64,000 nucleotides of DNA from Microbacterium terregens (GCF_039534975.1 NZ_BAAAWH010000001.1:1054001-1118000), one strand, 5' to 3'; counted from the stretch's first letter, positions 1 to 8,966 are shown. The notes: generated by a model not told the origin, from the sequence alone. Translations and numbers: made by a program.

Positions 1-337
1 CGGTGCGCGGCGTGCCGACCTCGGTGTGCTCCGGCACGATCACCGCGTCATCCCTCGGGGCGGCGAGCCAGAAGACCAGATCGGCTCGCGCGGCCGTCGG
101 CGGGAACAGCGTCGTGCCGATGAGATCGAGGAAGGCGATGTACAGCTTGTCGGGCACCCGATTCAGCCGGTACAGCAACTCATCGGTCATGAACGCGAAC
201 GTCTCGATGAGCGTCACCCCGGGGTCGGAGACATTGTGATCCGACCACTCCGGGCATCGCGCGGCGACGAGGCGCTTGGCGTCATCGACGAGGTCCTGGA
301 AGCGGCGGTCGTCGAGGTGCGGCACGTCGAGGGTCAT
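1..337 (-). CDS. Baseplate assembly protein of eCIS (Afp11/Pvc11-like), N-terminal part
   Basis: This gene runs off the left edge; only about 112 N-terminal residues are present. It starts with ATG at 337, overlapping the stop of the upstream gp25-like gene as ATGA. The translated start contains VSDPGVTLIETFAFMTDELL followed by YRLNRVPDKLYIAFLDLIG, a signature of the large 'putative baseplate assembly protein' family found in PVC, Afp and related tails. Members form the wedge that links the hub to the sheath-initiating ring. The low position in a string of overlapping baseplate genes supports the call. The rest of the protein, and further baseplate, fibre and tape-measure genes expected in such clusters, would lie to the left of this window. 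Confidence 0.85.
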   Translation of the reverse strand, partial: MTLDVPHLDDRRFQDLVDDAKRLVAARCPEWSDHNVSDPGVTLIETFAFMTDELLYRLNRVPDKLYIAFLDLIGTTLFPPTAARADLVFWLAAPRDDAVIVPEHTEVGTPRT

Positions 338-747
338 GGCAGTCGCTCCGATGTCCGGTCCGGGATCACATAGAAGGGGAAGACGAGGTTGCGCGGGTCG
401 TTCGAACCTCGGATGCTGTAGCCGATGTCGATGAGCAGCACGCCCTCGTCGGTCCGGTCGAATGTCACGGTGACCCCGGTGACGTCGATGCGCGGTTCCC
501 AGAACGCGAGGGCGACGCGGACGGCGTCGCCGATCGCCCCCGCCGTCCGGGCGTCGGCGGGCGCGAAGACGTAGTCGTGTACGGCGCATCCGAACTCCGG
601 TCGCATGGGCCGTTCGCCGGGTGCCGTGGCGAGGATGAGCCGGATGCTCTCCTCGATCTCGTGCGCGTCCGACGAGAGCGCGATGCGCCCGGCCGCGTCG
701 GCGTGCACGGGGAACGACCAGCCTCGTCCGACGAACTCCTGCGACAT
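334..747 (-). CDS. gp25/GPW-family baseplate wedge protein (Pvc9/Afp9-like)
   Basis: 137 residues, the usual size for this family. The core carries IEESIRLILATAPGERPMR followed by PEFGCAVHDYVF, the diagnostic stretch of T4 gp25-like baseplate proteins: conserved Arg and Pro before the PEFG turn. In contractile tails gp25 sits in the inner baseplate and nucleates sheath polymerisation on the tube. The gene lies 11 bp downstream of the spike gene and overlaps the next baseplate gene by 4 bp, so it is clearly part of one transcriptional unit. Start is ATG at 747; no competing start is evident. Confidence 0.92.
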   Translation of the reverse strand: MSQEFVGRGWSFPVHADAAGRIALSSDAHEIEESIRLILATAPGERPMRPEFGCAVHDYVFAPADARTAGAIGDAVRVALAFWEPRIDVTGVTVTFDRTDEGVLLIDIGYSIRGSNDPRNLVFPFYVIPDRTSERLP

Positions 748-758
748 CCGATGCTCCC

Positions 759-2612
759 TCAGTTGATCTTGACGATGCTGCCCTTGACAACGGTGACGCC
801 CGACGCCGAGAGTTCGGCGGATCCCGTCGCCTTCACCGCGACCACGGCGCCGGACAGGTCGAGGGTGGCCGACCCGTCGACCTTCACCTGCGGGGCAGAG
901 ATGGCGAGTTCCGACGACGCGTCGAGGGCGATCTTCGTGGCGGCGAGCGAGATGGCGCCCTGGCGGGCGGTCACCGTGGCGTCGCCGTCGACGGTGACCG
1001 TCGCGTCGCGCTTGGCCACCACCGAGACCGATCCCTCGGAGATGATCTGGATGCCCTTCTCCGCGGTCTGCGTGAGGGTGACGTGCTGCGCACCCTCGTT
1101 CGTGGAGATGCGGATCGACTCCTCGCCCGGCTTCTCGAGGAACTCCACCACCATGCCCGCGCGCGAGGTGACGCTGCGCCGCACCACGCTGCCCGATTCG
1201 ATGAAAGAGGCCCAGCCGCCCTGCGGCAGGTCCTTGCCGTTGTAGAGGCCGGCCAGGACGACCGGTCGATCGAATCGTCCGGTTTCGAAGGCGACGAGCA
1301 CCTCGTCCCCGACCTCGGGCAACACGACCGCTCCCCGTTCCGCACCCGCGCCGGACTGCGCGACGCGCGCCCAGCCGCTCACGTAGTCGTCGGAGAGGGA
1401 CGGGAACGTCAGTCGCACCCGCCCGTCGTGCTGGGTGTCGCTGCCGGAGATGTCGCTGACGAGCGCGCTGACGACGCCGGGAACGGTGTGCCCCGCCGCC
1501 GCGAGCTCGGGACCGGAGCCCACTCCGAGCAGCGACCGGTCGGAGGCGTCACTGATGGTGAGCGTCGTGGTGTACCCCTGCTCGGAGCTGAACTCGTGCC
1601 GGGACTCGGTGACCGTGTAGCGGCCGTCGAACGGCACGCCGAATCCGCGAAGCCGCACGGCGACACCCGAGCGGATGCGCGGGTTGCCGAGGATCTGGGC
1701 CTCCACCTCGGCGAAGCCGCCGGCGATGCGCGCGGCGATCGCCTGGGCGAGCTTGTCCTGCGGCTGCTGCGCCCCGACGCCGTCCCCGCTGACGTAGCGG
1801 GGACTCGAGAACACGTCGGCGACCTTCGCCGGGTCGATCGTCGGCAGCTCGGTCGTCTTGGTCTTGGCCGGCGCGGTGGAGACGACCTTGCTCTTCGCGC
1901 CGACATCCCATCCCCGCACCTCGACCTCCGAGACCTGCTCGGCGCTGGTGATGGTGGCATGCAGGTAGGTCGTGTTACGTCCATGCTCGACGACGACCGG
2001 GTCGTCGTTCGCGTTCGCCGCCCCCGATCCTGCCGTCGACGCGCTCGTGGGCGGGCCGAACTGCAGCTGCTTGTCGATGACCGAGAACACGCACCCCGCG
2101 GCATCCGCGAGTCGTTTCAGGAACACCCAGTCGCTGATGTTGTCCTGCGTCGTGTGCGGCATGATCGTGGCCGGCCCGCTGACCGAGCCGACCTTGACGC
2201 CCGCGCGCTGCGCCACCTTCTGCACGATGTCGGCGGTGGACATGTCGACGTAGGCAGCGACGCGTCGACCACGGAAGAGCCGGTGCGACGGGTCGAGGCC
2301 GCGCACCCGGGTGCGCAGCTCACCGCCGACGTCTTCGCGGTCCAGGGCGGTGACCTCGGCGTCGAGCAGCTTCTGCGGACCGTCGCCGCCGTTCTGCGAG
2401 ACGGCAAGCGTGACCGGTGCCCCGATCGTGAAGCCGCCCTGCTCGAGCACGATCCCGGCGGCGTCGACGAACTCGAGTTCGAACGAGTCGGGGAGGTTCG
2501 CGGCATCCGTGATCCGACTCCGCTCGAGCAGGCTCGCAATGGCCGGCGGTAGAGGGCTCCCACCGACGGAGACGAGCAGCAGGCTCGTGTAGGTCTCAGT
2601 GGAGGCGGGCAC
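759..2612 (-). CDS. VgrG/gpV-type spike-hub protein (Pvc8/Afp8-like)
   Basis: 617 residues. The N-terminal half resembles the gp27/phage-D hub fold (for example RGLDPSHRLFRGRRVAAYVD around 125-145). It is followed near residues 375-450 by a gp5/gpV OB-fold region (VSALVSDISGSDTQHDGRVR, then GWARVAQSGAGAERGAVVLP and DEVLVAFETGRFDRPVVLAG). The C-terminal 130 residues are a run of short Val/Thr/Ser/Asp-rich repeats typical of the trimeric beta-helix spike. It forms the puncturing spike at the tube tip and would carry the PAAR tip. The start overlaps the LysM gene by 17 bp, indicating translational coupling. No lysozyme domain is visible in the protein. Confidence 0.92.
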   Translation of the reverse strand: MPASTETYTSLLLVSVGGSPLPPAIASLLERSRITDAANLPDSFELEFVDAAGIVLEQGGFTIGAPVTLAVSQNGGDGPQKLLDAEVTALDREDVGGELRTRVRGLDPSHRLFRGRRVAAYVDMSTADIVQKVAQRAGVKVGSVSGPATIMPHTTQDNISDWVFLKRLADAAGCVFSVIDKQLQFGPPTSASTAGSGAANANDDPVVVEHGRNTTYLHATITSAEQVSEVEVRGWDVGAKSKVVSTAPAKTKTTELPTIDPAKVADVFSSPRYVSGDGVGAQQPQDKLAQAIAARIAGGFAEVEAQILGNPRIRSGVAVRLRGFGVPFDGRYTVTESRHEFSSEQGYTTTLTISDASDRSLLGVGSGPELAAAGHTVPGVVSALVSDISGSDTQHDGRVRLTFPSLSDDYVSGWARVAQSGAGAERGAVVLPEVGDEVLVAFETGRFDRPVVLAGLYNGKDLPQGGWASFIESGSVVRRSVTSRAGMVVEFLEKPGEESIRISTNEGAQHVTLTQTAEKGIQIISEGSVSVVAKRDATVTVDGDATVTARQGAISLAATKIALDASSELAISAPQVKVDGSATLDLSGAVVAVKATGSAELSASGVTVVKGSIVKIN

Positions 2613-3372
2613 GGACGACCTCCCGCCGGACGGTCTCGCGACCGTCGGTCTGCGAAAGCTCCTCGAGCGTCGGAATGAGGACGATGTGGCCCGGACGCAG
2701 GCGCAGCGGGTCGTCGATGCCGTTGACCTCTGCGAGCGTGCGCCAGTGGGACGGATCGCCGTACTCGCGGTAGGCGATGGCCGCCAGCGAGTCGCCCTCG
2801 CGGAGGGTGTGCGCGTGACGCGGCTGGAGGCCGCCGGACGTCGGGTTCTGCTTCTTGGGTTCGTTGGCGAGCTCCTCGAGCGCCACCGTGCACACTGCCC
2901 GAAGCGGCTTGCCGTCGGGCGAGAACAGCGTGTACTTCGCCGAGACGCTCTTGATGTAGCCGACGAACCCCGTCAGCACTCCCCACTTGAACTTCACCCA
3001 CGGCGCCGACGGCTTGTTCCCGTCCTTCGAGGCGCTGGTCGGAGTGCACGCCTCGAACAGCGCTTCGACGTTCTTCACGACACTGCCGTCGCGCTGGCGC
3101 GTCTCGTCGAAGTACATCTCGACGCTCATCTTCTGCGGGTCGGGGCCCTGGTAGGTGGCGGGTGGGGCCGACGCCGCCTTCTTCTGGTTCTTGCTCTCCC
3201 ACTTCGCCGACTTCGCGATCGTCACCTCTTTCGGGTTCAGCTGGAATTCGATCGTGGTGAGCAGCGCACCGACCTTTCCCGGAGTCTGCCCCGGCTCGTG
3301 CACGTCGATTGCGGCGTGGACGAGGCTGCTCGTGTCGGAGGCCGTGTTGGTGATGGGCATGGGGCGCCTCAA
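2596..3372 (-). CDS. LysM-containing tube-cap/hub adaptor protein (Pvc7/Afp7-like)
   Basis: 258 residues. The N-terminal part (about 20-190) has the CIS tube-type beta-barrel pattern (LLTTIEFQLNPKEVTIAKSA, then KMSVEMYFDETRQRDGSVVK). The C-terminal part (about 195-245) is a LysM motif: HTLREGDSLAAIAYREYGDP, then WRTLAEVNGIDDPLRLRPGH and IVLIP. In eCIS and T4-like tails this protein joins the tube to the spike hub (gp53-like LysM). It starts with ATG overlapping the tube gene stop by 4 bp (3369-3372) and its own 3' end overlaps the spike start. The LysM domain here is structural rather than evidence of secretion; no signal peptide is present. Confidence 0.9.
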   Translation of the reverse strand: MRRPMPITNTASDTSSLVHAAIDVHEPGQTPGKVGALLTTIEFQLNPKEVTIAKSAKWESKNQKKAASAPPATYQGPDPQKMSVEMYFDETRQRDGSVVKNVEALFEACTPTSASKDGNKPSAPWVKFKWGVLTGFVGYIKSVSAKYTLFSPDGKPLRAVCTVALEELANEPKKQNPTSGGLQPRHAHTLREGDSLAAIAYREYGDPSHWRTLAEVNGIDDPLRLRPGHIVLIPTLEELSQTDGRETVRREVVRARLH

Positions 3373-3812
3373 TACTTCGAGCCGGTGTTCGCGAAGCCGT
3401 TGTGGGCGATCTCGAGTGTCTCGGTGAGCACCTTCGGCGAGTCGGCGTTCAGGCTCGGTCCGGTCCAGCGCACGGGAATCACGTCGTTGAGATCGTAGGT
3501 CGCGACGGTCTGGCCGTCGGCGGTCTTGGCCTCGATGTGACCCGTGCCTCGCGAGAACCCCGAGACGGCGGCCAGCACCCAGTTCACGATCTTGTCGGCC
3601 GACTGCTTGCTCACCGGCCGGGTGAGCTTGATGTTCGGATACTTCAGCCGCGTCGGGAACTGCCAGACGAACCCGTTGTTGCCGCCCTCCTCGCGCGACT
3701 CGAGCACAACCTCGACTCCGAGGCCCTCGCAGCTCGAGAAGTCGCCGAGGTCCTGCTCGTCGAGGTGCACGAGGTAGTGCACGCCGACGGCGATCTCGGT
3801 GTCGGTGAGCAT
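3369..3812 (-). CDS. Tail tube protein, second paralogue (Pvc5/Afp5-like)
   Basis: 147 residues, tube-protein length. Contains HYLVHLDEQDLGDFSSCEGL, then KYPNIKLTRPVSKQSADKIV and LETLEIAHNGF near the end: the beta-strand layout of gp19/Hcp-like tube subunits. Contractile injection systems of this class encode two or more tube paralogues; this one sits next to the hub genes and probably makes the tube-initiating ring, while the paralogue at 6836-7282 next to the sheath is the main tube subunit (inference from position). The upstream intergenic space is 22 bp with an AAGGGGG-type ribosome-binding site immediately before the ATG. Confidence 0.88.
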   Translation of the reverse strand: MLTDTEIAVGVHYLVHLDEQDLGDFSSCEGLGVEVVLESREEGGNNGFVWQFPTRLKYPNIKLTRPVSKQSADKIVNWVLAAVSGFSRGTGHIEAKTADGQTVATYDLNDVIPVRWTGPSLNADSPKVLTETLEIAHNGFANTGSKY

Positions 3813-3834
3813 GGGCGCCCCCTTTCAGCGGGTT

Positions 3835-6213
3835 CTAGATTCCATCTATCCGGATGCCGCGACGCTCGCGATCGAGCAGCAGCTCGGCCTTGATCCGGCG
3901 GACGAGCGGGCCGTACAGCTTTCGCACGAGCTGCTCGACGTTCTCGGTCGGCGCGGCGGCGGCTCCGGCCGCAGCGGGGGACAGGGCGCGCCCGGCCTGC
4001 GTCAGCGTGTCGGACGCCGAACGCGCTGCGTCGGCCGCCTCGGGCAGGGCGTCGGCCGCGCGGGCCCGGAGCTCGTCGGTGGACGGCAGATCGGGGACGC
4101 GGGACGCCAGCGACGACAGGTCTGGCGTCGATGGCATGGAGGGAGGGGAGGGGGCGAGGGACGACGGGTCGGGCGCCGACGGTCGTGACGGCAGTGAGGG
4201 CAGTGAGCTCGGAAGGCCGAACGCACGCTGCACGGAAGCGGGTGCGGAGATGGTCGAAGGCGCAGAACGGGTCTCCGTCCAGTCCGGCACCCACGTGGCT
4301 GCTCCCGTGGACGTCGCCGGCGCGGGCGCCAGCGTGGAAGATCGCCCTGTCGGGGGTGCAGCGGCTGGCGGGCGGGTGACTTTCGATGCTGTCGGCGGGG
4401 GTGCGGCTGTCGAGCGGGCCACGGTCCATCCTGCCCGCGTCGCTACCGCTGGCGCCGCCGCCGGAATTGGTTCCGTTGTCGCCTCCCACGGTGCCGCGGG
4501 TGGGCTGAGCGCGGAAGCGGCCGTCGGGGTCGGTGATGCCGACGGCGCGGGGGCCTCGATCGTCCGGGCATCGTTCACGGCACGCTGGACCGGCGCGGGC
4601 CGCGGTGCCGGAAGGGGCGTCGTCGGGCTCGCGGAGGGTTCGGCGCCGACCGGCCGTGCCTCGATGATGGAACCGTGCGCTGCGGATCCCAGGCTGGGTG
4701 CCGGTGCCGGTGCCGGTGGGGACTCCGCGGCCGATTCTGTGCTGGTTCCCGATTCTGTGCCCGGGGCTGGTGCGTGGCTGACGGACACCCCCGGGGCGAT
4801 CACGCGCGCCGCCACAACTCGGGTGGCCCGGCCGGTCTGGATCGCCGCGCCGAGCGGACGGGAACTGATCGCGGAGTCGATCGTTCGCGCGGCAACGGTC
4901 GGCACGGTGCGCAACGGAAAGGTGCTCGCCGGCTGCCCGGGGTGGGCACCGAGACGGCCGAACACCGCACCCGGCGCGAGGGACGCGCTTGGTGCGATCT
5001 CGGGTGACGTCGGGGCATCGGGTCCGACATCGCCCGGGCCGAACGTCGGGTCGGCGATCAGGTCTCGCTGGATGACCGGGGCCTCCGCGCTCACCGGCAC
5101 GTCGGCGGTCCCCGTCGGGGCGTCGGCGACGCGCACCGGAGCGTCGGCCGTCCCCGCCGGCTCGCCTGCCGTGCGAGAACGGGGCAGAATTCGCGTTTCG
5201 GACTCTCCCGGAGGCTCAACACGCGGATTCTCCTGCGTTCCTTCACCCGGCGCAGCCGAGCCGAGGGGCTCGGCGATCCGCGACTCGCGAGCCGGCGGCG
5301 GGGGTGGCGCGAGGGGTGCCCCGAGCCCGGGTCGGCGCTGGACCGGGGTCGCCGCTGGCCGTTCGCCGGCCGCGTTGGAGGCGAGTGGGGCGCCCAGGTC
5401 GGCACCACGCTGGATCGGCCCGGCGTCCGGCGGTCCCACGGATACCGCCCGCTGGACCGGTGCGGCCGACCGTTGTCCCGCGGACGGAGGAGATTCCGCG
5501 GCAGCTCGACGCTGGATGGACGCGGCAGGAGGCCGCGCGCCGATGGGCGACGGAACCCCCTGAGCGGTCGACTCCGCGCGGCTGAGCGCCGGCGTCCGGC
5601 GTTCGAGCGTCGGGACAGACGGCACGGACTCGGACGAGATGCCGTCGCCCGTCGTCGCACCCGGCGCCACCGGGATCTCCGGCGGCTCCCCGGTCTCATC
5701 CGGGGTCGGCGACGCCGACTCGCCCGGCGCGGCACCGGTATCGGCCGGCCGAACGGGCGACACCGTGTCCGCGGCATCCGTCACCGCCGGCACGTCGCGC
5801 TGAGCCGTCGGGCCGGCGCCCGCGGTATCGGCGCCTGTCTGCCGCGCTGCGGCCGTCGAGGCTCGGGCGGGCGGATGCCGCAGGCTCAGCTCGGCGCTGA
5901 CCGCGCGTTGCACGGGAGCAGCGAGGGCCCGACCGTCGACGGAGATCGTGCCCGACGGTGCGGCCGCGTCTACGAGATGACCCATCGTTCCGAGCGACGC
6001 CGGCACGGTCCGAGTCGGCAGCGAGGCCACGAACGCCGGCCGCAGGGTGGCCGGTGCGGCATCCGAGATCTGCCGTTGCAGCGGTGGCAGGAAGGCCCAG
6101 CCCGCGGGCGGCACAGCGCGCTCAGGGCCGGGTGCCGCAGCGCCCGATGACACGGCATCGTGCGGCGCGGCATCCGTCTTCCGCTCCTCGGATCGCTGCC
6201 ACGGCCATCGCAC
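3835..6213 (-). CDS. Pro/Ala/Ser-rich eCIS-associated protein with repeated QR motifs
   Basis: 792 residues of mostly low-complexity, probably disordered sequence with a conserved-looking C-terminus (NVEQLVRKLYGPLVRRIKAE, then LLLDRERRGIRIDGI). Ten short motifs of the form [P/I/L]-[V/I/T/L]-Q-R are scattered along it (for example APVQRAV, ASIQRRA, GPIQRGA, TPVQRRP). Its place between the DUF6760 gene and the second tube gene is a structural-operon position, and its C-terminal helix may be the part that binds the particle. No transmembrane segment, signal peptide or enzyme motif is visible. It may be a scaffold, length-control or cargo-adaptor protein; I cannot tell which. Coding is supported by third-position GC and by the small gaps to both neighbours. 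Confidence 0.75.
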   Translation of the reverse strand: MRWPWQRSEERKTDAAPHDAVSSGAAAPGPERAVPPAGWAFLPPLQRQISDAAPATLRPAFVASLPTRTVPASLGTMGHLVDAAAPSGTISVDGRALAAPVQRAVSAELSLRHPPARASTAAARQTGADTAGAGPTAQRDVPAVTDAADTVSPVRPADTGAAPGESASPTPDETGEPPEIPVAPGATTGDGISSESVPSVPTLERRTPALSRAESTAQGVPSPIGARPPAASIQRRAAAESPPSAGQRSAAPVQRAVSVGPPDAGPIQRGADLGAPLASNAAGERPAATPVQRRPGLGAPLAPPPPPARESRIAEPLGSAAPGEGTQENPRVEPPGESETRILPRSRTAGEPAGTADAPVRVADAPTGTADVPVSAEAPVIQRDLIADPTFGPGDVGPDAPTSPEIAPSASLAPGAVFGRLGAHPGQPASTFPLRTVPTVAARTIDSAISSRPLGAAIQTGRATRVVAARVIAPGVSVSHAPAPGTESGTSTESAAESPPAPAPAPSLGSAAHGSIIEARPVGAEPSASPTTPLPAPRPAPVQRAVNDARTIEAPAPSASPTPTAASALSPPAAPWEATTEPIPAAAPAVATRAGWTVARSTAAPPPTASKVTRPPAAAPPTGRSSTLAPAPATSTGAATWVPDWTETRSAPSTISAPASVQRAFGLPSSLPSLPSRPSAPDPSSLAPSPPSMPSTPDLSSLASRVPDLPSTDELRARAADALPEAADAARSASDTLTQAGRALSPAAAGAAAAPTENVEQLVRKLYGPLVRRIKAELLLDRERRGIRIDGI

Positions 6214-6216
6214 GCC

Positions 6217-6375
6217 TCAACCGCCTTCGCTCAACCGCGTGTTGATCGCTGCGATCTCGTGCACGTAGCGCAGGCGCTGAGCGTGCTCCATGTCGAGGAT
6301 GTCGTCCAGCGACCAGTGGAAGTGGTAGGCGACGTACGCGACCTCCTCATGGATGCGGTCGGCCGAGTACGTCAT
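6217..6375 (-). CDS. DUF6760-type small tail protein
   Basis: 52 residues from ATG at 6375 (MTYSADRIHEEVAYVAYHFH, then WSLDDILDMEHAQRLRYVHE). The start overlaps the stop of the preceding gene by 4 bp (ATGA); an upstream in-frame Met at 6435 would extend into that gene and is less likely. The sequence matches the pattern of the short DUF6760 proteins that sit next to the tail-assembly protein in contractile-tail clusters. By position and size it is analogous to the second product of phage tail-assembly chaperone pairs (inference). It is entirely alpha-helical in appearance. Confidence 0.82.
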   Translation of the reverse strand: MTYSADRIHEEVAYVAYHFHWSLDDILDMEHAQRLRYVHEIAAINTRLSEGG

Positions 6376-6836
6376 GATTCCCCCAGGCGACCGCCCGCGA
6401 GATCGGCCGTGAACCGGTGCGAGCACTCCGGGCACGTCACCGCGATGCGCGTGTGGCCCTCGGCGTTGATCCGGCGGTAGAAGTCCTGCAGGAACGCGAC
6501 ATCCGACGCGAACATGTTCTCGATCACCGAACCGTCGATCGTGCCCAGTGAGCCGAGCGAAGTGATCACCCGGCCGAGCAGCACGACCGTCGTGAACGCG
6601 GGATTCTCCTGTACGCGGGCGTCGTAGAGGGGGAGCAGCTCGTCGCGTGCGGTTGCCAGCCGCATGACGCCCCGGCGGTGCACCGTGCCGTCGGCGCTCA
6701 CGAAGCCGCGGGGCAACTCGAACGCGAACTCGGTGCGCATAGCCCCGTCGTCGGTGACGGATGCGTCCGAACCGGGCACGCCGGAGGGGCTCTCGAACTC
6801 GGGTGCGCCCGACCGCGTCGCCAGCACCCGCTGCAT
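6372..6836 (-). CDS. Tail assembly protein with a C-terminal CxxC motif
   Basis: 154 residues. The central region (FELPRGFVSADGTVHRRGVM, then RLATARDELLPLYDARVQEN and VVLLGRVITSLGSLGTIDGS) is typical of the 'phage tail assembly protein' family found beside tube genes in eCIS and phage-tail-like clusters. The C-terminus has CPECSHRF, a single CxxC that could be half of a zinc site, perhaps completed by dimerisation. The gene overlaps the tube gene upstream by 1 bp (TGATG) and the DUF6760 gene downstream by 4 bp, so the three are translationally coupled. Expected role: chaperone or sizing factor during tube assembly. Confidence 0.82.
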   Translation of the reverse strand: MQRVLATRSGAPEFESPSGVPGSDASVTDDGAMRTEFAFELPRGFVSADGTVHRRGVMRLATARDELLPLYDARVQENPAFTTVVLLGRVITSLGSLGTIDGSVIENMFASDVAFLQDFYRRINAEGHTRIAVTCPECSHRFTADLAGGRLGES

Positions 6837-7282
6837 CAGGTCACCTCGGACTCGTCGAAGCAGACCGTGAACTTCTCGGTGGCCTGCTCGGTCGCACCGG
6901 CCTTGAGCGAATTGATCTCCACGACCCGCACCCAGCAGTTGCGGAACTCGTACTTCTTGAGGGTGCCGCCCTCGTAGTCGAGCAGCTCGACGGACGCGTT
7001 CTTGCGGGCGCCGGCGACGTCGCCCTTCATCACGACCTTGAGCCAGTCCGAGATCGTCTTGGAATCGGTGAGACCGCGCGTGACCGTGAACTCTCCGGTC
7101 TTGGCTCGGCCGATCAGCTGCCGGGCGACGTACTTGCCGTCGGCCAGCTGCTGCTTCAGCTCGATCTTGTCGACCTCGTTCTTCAGGCCCGACACCTCGG
7201 TGACCTTCGGGATCTCGATGCCGTCGATCGTGACCTTGAAGGCATAGGCGGGTGAGGAATCGAAGGAATCTGCAAGTGCCAT
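6836..7282 (-). CDS. Main tail tube protein (Pvc1/Afp1-like)
   Basis: 148 residues with the gp19-like tube fold: SPAYAFKVTIDGIEIPKVTE, then SGLKNEVDKIELKQQLADGK and YEFRNCWVRVVEINSLKAGA. It builds the inner tube that the sheath drives forward on contraction. It lies immediately downstream of the sheath gene (28-bp gap containing an AGGAGCTTGAC ribosome-binding site 5' of ATG), the standard sheath-then-tube order. The paralogue at 3369-3812 is shorter and more diverged. Confidence 0.92.
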   Translation of the reverse strand: MALADSFDSSPAYAFKVTIDGIEIPKVTEVSGLKNEVDKIELKQQLADGKYVARQLIGRAKTGEFTVTRGLTDSKTISDWLKVVMKGDVAGARKNASVELLDYEGGTLKKYEFRNCWVRVVEINSLKAGATEQATEKFTVCFDESEVT

Positions 7283-7310
7283 GTCAAGCTCCTAATGGTT
7301 GCGATCGTCG

Positions 7311-8876
7311 TCACTCGGTGACCAGGCTGGTGCCGCCCGAGAACTGCGAGAGTTGGAACACCACGAACTCCGCGGGCTTCACCGGCGCGACGCCGATCTG
7401 ACAGATGACCTGGCCCGCGTCGATGACATCGGCCGGGTTCGTCTCGTCGTCGCACTTCACGAAGAACGCTTCGTCGGCGGACCGACCGAACAGCGCGCCC
7501 TTTCGCCATTCGCCGATCAGGAAGCCCGAGATGGATCGGGTGAGCTTGCCCCACAACGCCGGGTCGTTGGGCTCGAACACCGCGAACTGCGTCGCCGTCA
7601 AGATCGACTTCTCGAGGTAGTTGAACAGGCGGCGCACGTTGACGTACCGCCACGCCGGATCGCTGGAGAGCGTGCGGGCGCCCCACACGCGCACACCCCG
7701 ACCGGGGAAGCTGCGGATGGCGTTCACGCCGATCGGGTTGAGCAGCTCCTGCTCGGTGCGCGTCAGCTGCGTCTGCAGTTCGACGGCCCCGCGCACGACC
7801 TCGTTCGCCGGCGCCTTGTGCACTCCGCGCTCGTTGTCGTTGCGCGCCCACACGCCGGCGAGGTGGCCGGACGGCGGGATGAACCGGTTCGAACCCGACA
7901 CGGGGTCGAGCACCTTGATCCATGGGTAGTAGAGCACCGCGAACTTCGAGTCGTATCCCGCCTCGATCCGCCGCCACTTCACCGCGTCCTGCGCCGAGAG
8001 CTGCGGCGGCGGGTCGAGGATGGCCATGCGGTCGCCCATGAGCTCGCAGTGCGCGATGACGGCGAGCTGCACGGCCTTGACCGTCTCGAGGTCGACGGAT
8101 CCCTGCTCGTAGGCGGCCATGAGGTCGGGCACGGCGACCATCGTCACCTCTTCGACCTGCTCGAGCCCGCTGAACCCGGTGCGATCGGCGGCGTCGCCGA
8201 TGTAGTCGGCCGCGCCGATGTCGTCGAGCACAATGGGCTGCCCCTCGGGCTCGGGAACGACGAGGTCGAACGTGCCGTTGCGCAGCCGCACGCCGGCGGA
8301 GGCCGGGTCGACCTCCTCGACCGTGACGAGCTTCGACTCGGCGAGCTTCGTGACGAGGAATGCCGGGCTGTCGGGCTTGGCCGACACCGCGTCGTACACC
8401 TCGGGCGCGCGACCCTCGGCGGTCACCACGACCTTGAAGCTGCCCTCTTCCGGTGACTCTCCCTCGGGGTCGGCAACCTCGACCTTGATCGGTTTGGCGT
8501 TCGGGGAGGCATTCTTCGCGACGAATTCGTAGGCGCCGATCCGCGCGGTTTGCGGGCCGGCCGCGAGCTGCTTCGGCTCGCGCTTCCCGGCCTTGCCGCC
8601 GCTGGAGGCCGCCGCCGTTCCGATGCGCACGACATAGCAGTTGCCGCCACCGTTCAGGAAGTAGCCGTAGACCGCATAGGCGAGGTACGCGCCCTCGTAC
8701 AGGCCCCCGAACGTGTCGACGTACTGGGTCCAGTTCGACACGAGCGTGGGTGTGTTCTCGGGCCCCCTCGGCGCGAAGCCGATGAACGCGGCGACCGCGG
8801 TGCCGACGCCCTCGATCGGCCGCGTCGCGGCGTCGATCTCCTGCACGTACACACCGGGTGAAAGGTAGGTGGGCAT
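7311..8876 (-). CDS. Contractile tail sheath protein
   Basis: 521 residues, typical of a full sheath subunit. The N-terminus MPTYLSPGVYVQEIDAATRP and the C-terminal block (RRLFNYLEKSILTATQFAVF, then EPNDPALWGKLTRSISGFLI) are the two conserved sheath regions that form the inter-subunit handshake; the middle (about 120-210) is a variable surface insertion rich in Glu and Lys. Only one sheath gene is present in the window, whereas classical PVC/Afp loci carry two or three, so the sheath is probably homopolymeric. Translation starts at ATG 8876 with AAGGAG about 10 nt upstream. The 129-bp upstream gap carries GCACTCA repeats and is the likely promoter of the structural operon. Confidence 0.95.
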   Translation of the reverse strand: MPTYLSPGVYVQEIDAATRPIEGVGTAVAAFIGFAPRGPENTPTLVSNWTQYVDTFGGLYEGAYLAYAVYGYFLNGGGNCYVVRIGTAAASSGGKAGKREPKQLAAGPQTARIGAYEFVAKNASPNAKPIKVEVADPEGESPEEGSFKVVVTAEGRAPEVYDAVSAKPDSPAFLVTKLAESKLVTVEEVDPASAGVRLRNGTFDLVVPEPEGQPIVLDDIGAADYIGDAADRTGFSGLEQVEEVTMVAVPDLMAAYEQGSVDLETVKAVQLAVIAHCELMGDRMAILDPPPQLSAQDAVKWRRIEAGYDSKFAVLYYPWIKVLDPVSGSNRFIPPSGHLAGVWARNDNERGVHKAPANEVVRGAVELQTQLTRTEQELLNPIGVNAIRSFPGRGVRVWGARTLSSDPAWRYVNVRRLFNYLEKSILTATQFAVFEPNDPALWGKLTRSISGFLIGEWRKGALFGRSADEAFFVKCDDETNPADVIDAGQVICQIGVAPVKPAEFVVFQLSQFSGGTSLVTE

Positions 8877-8966
8877 CCCGGACTCCTTCGCTGGCTTGTG
8901 TCACTCCAGGGTCGGCGAGTGGATGCCGCGGCCGGCAGTCTTTCGGTGCGTGCGGGTGGGTAGCGG

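Noticed and set aside
1083..2552. 489-codon open frame on the plus strand opposite the spike gene
   Set aside because: Arg-rich, no domain pattern, and antisense to a clear VgrG/gpV gene; a by-product of high GC.
3854..5563. 569-codon plus-strand frame opposite the Pro/Ala-rich protein
   Set aside because: Ala/Gly/Arg low complexity, antisense to the operon gene, with no ribosome-binding site or partner.
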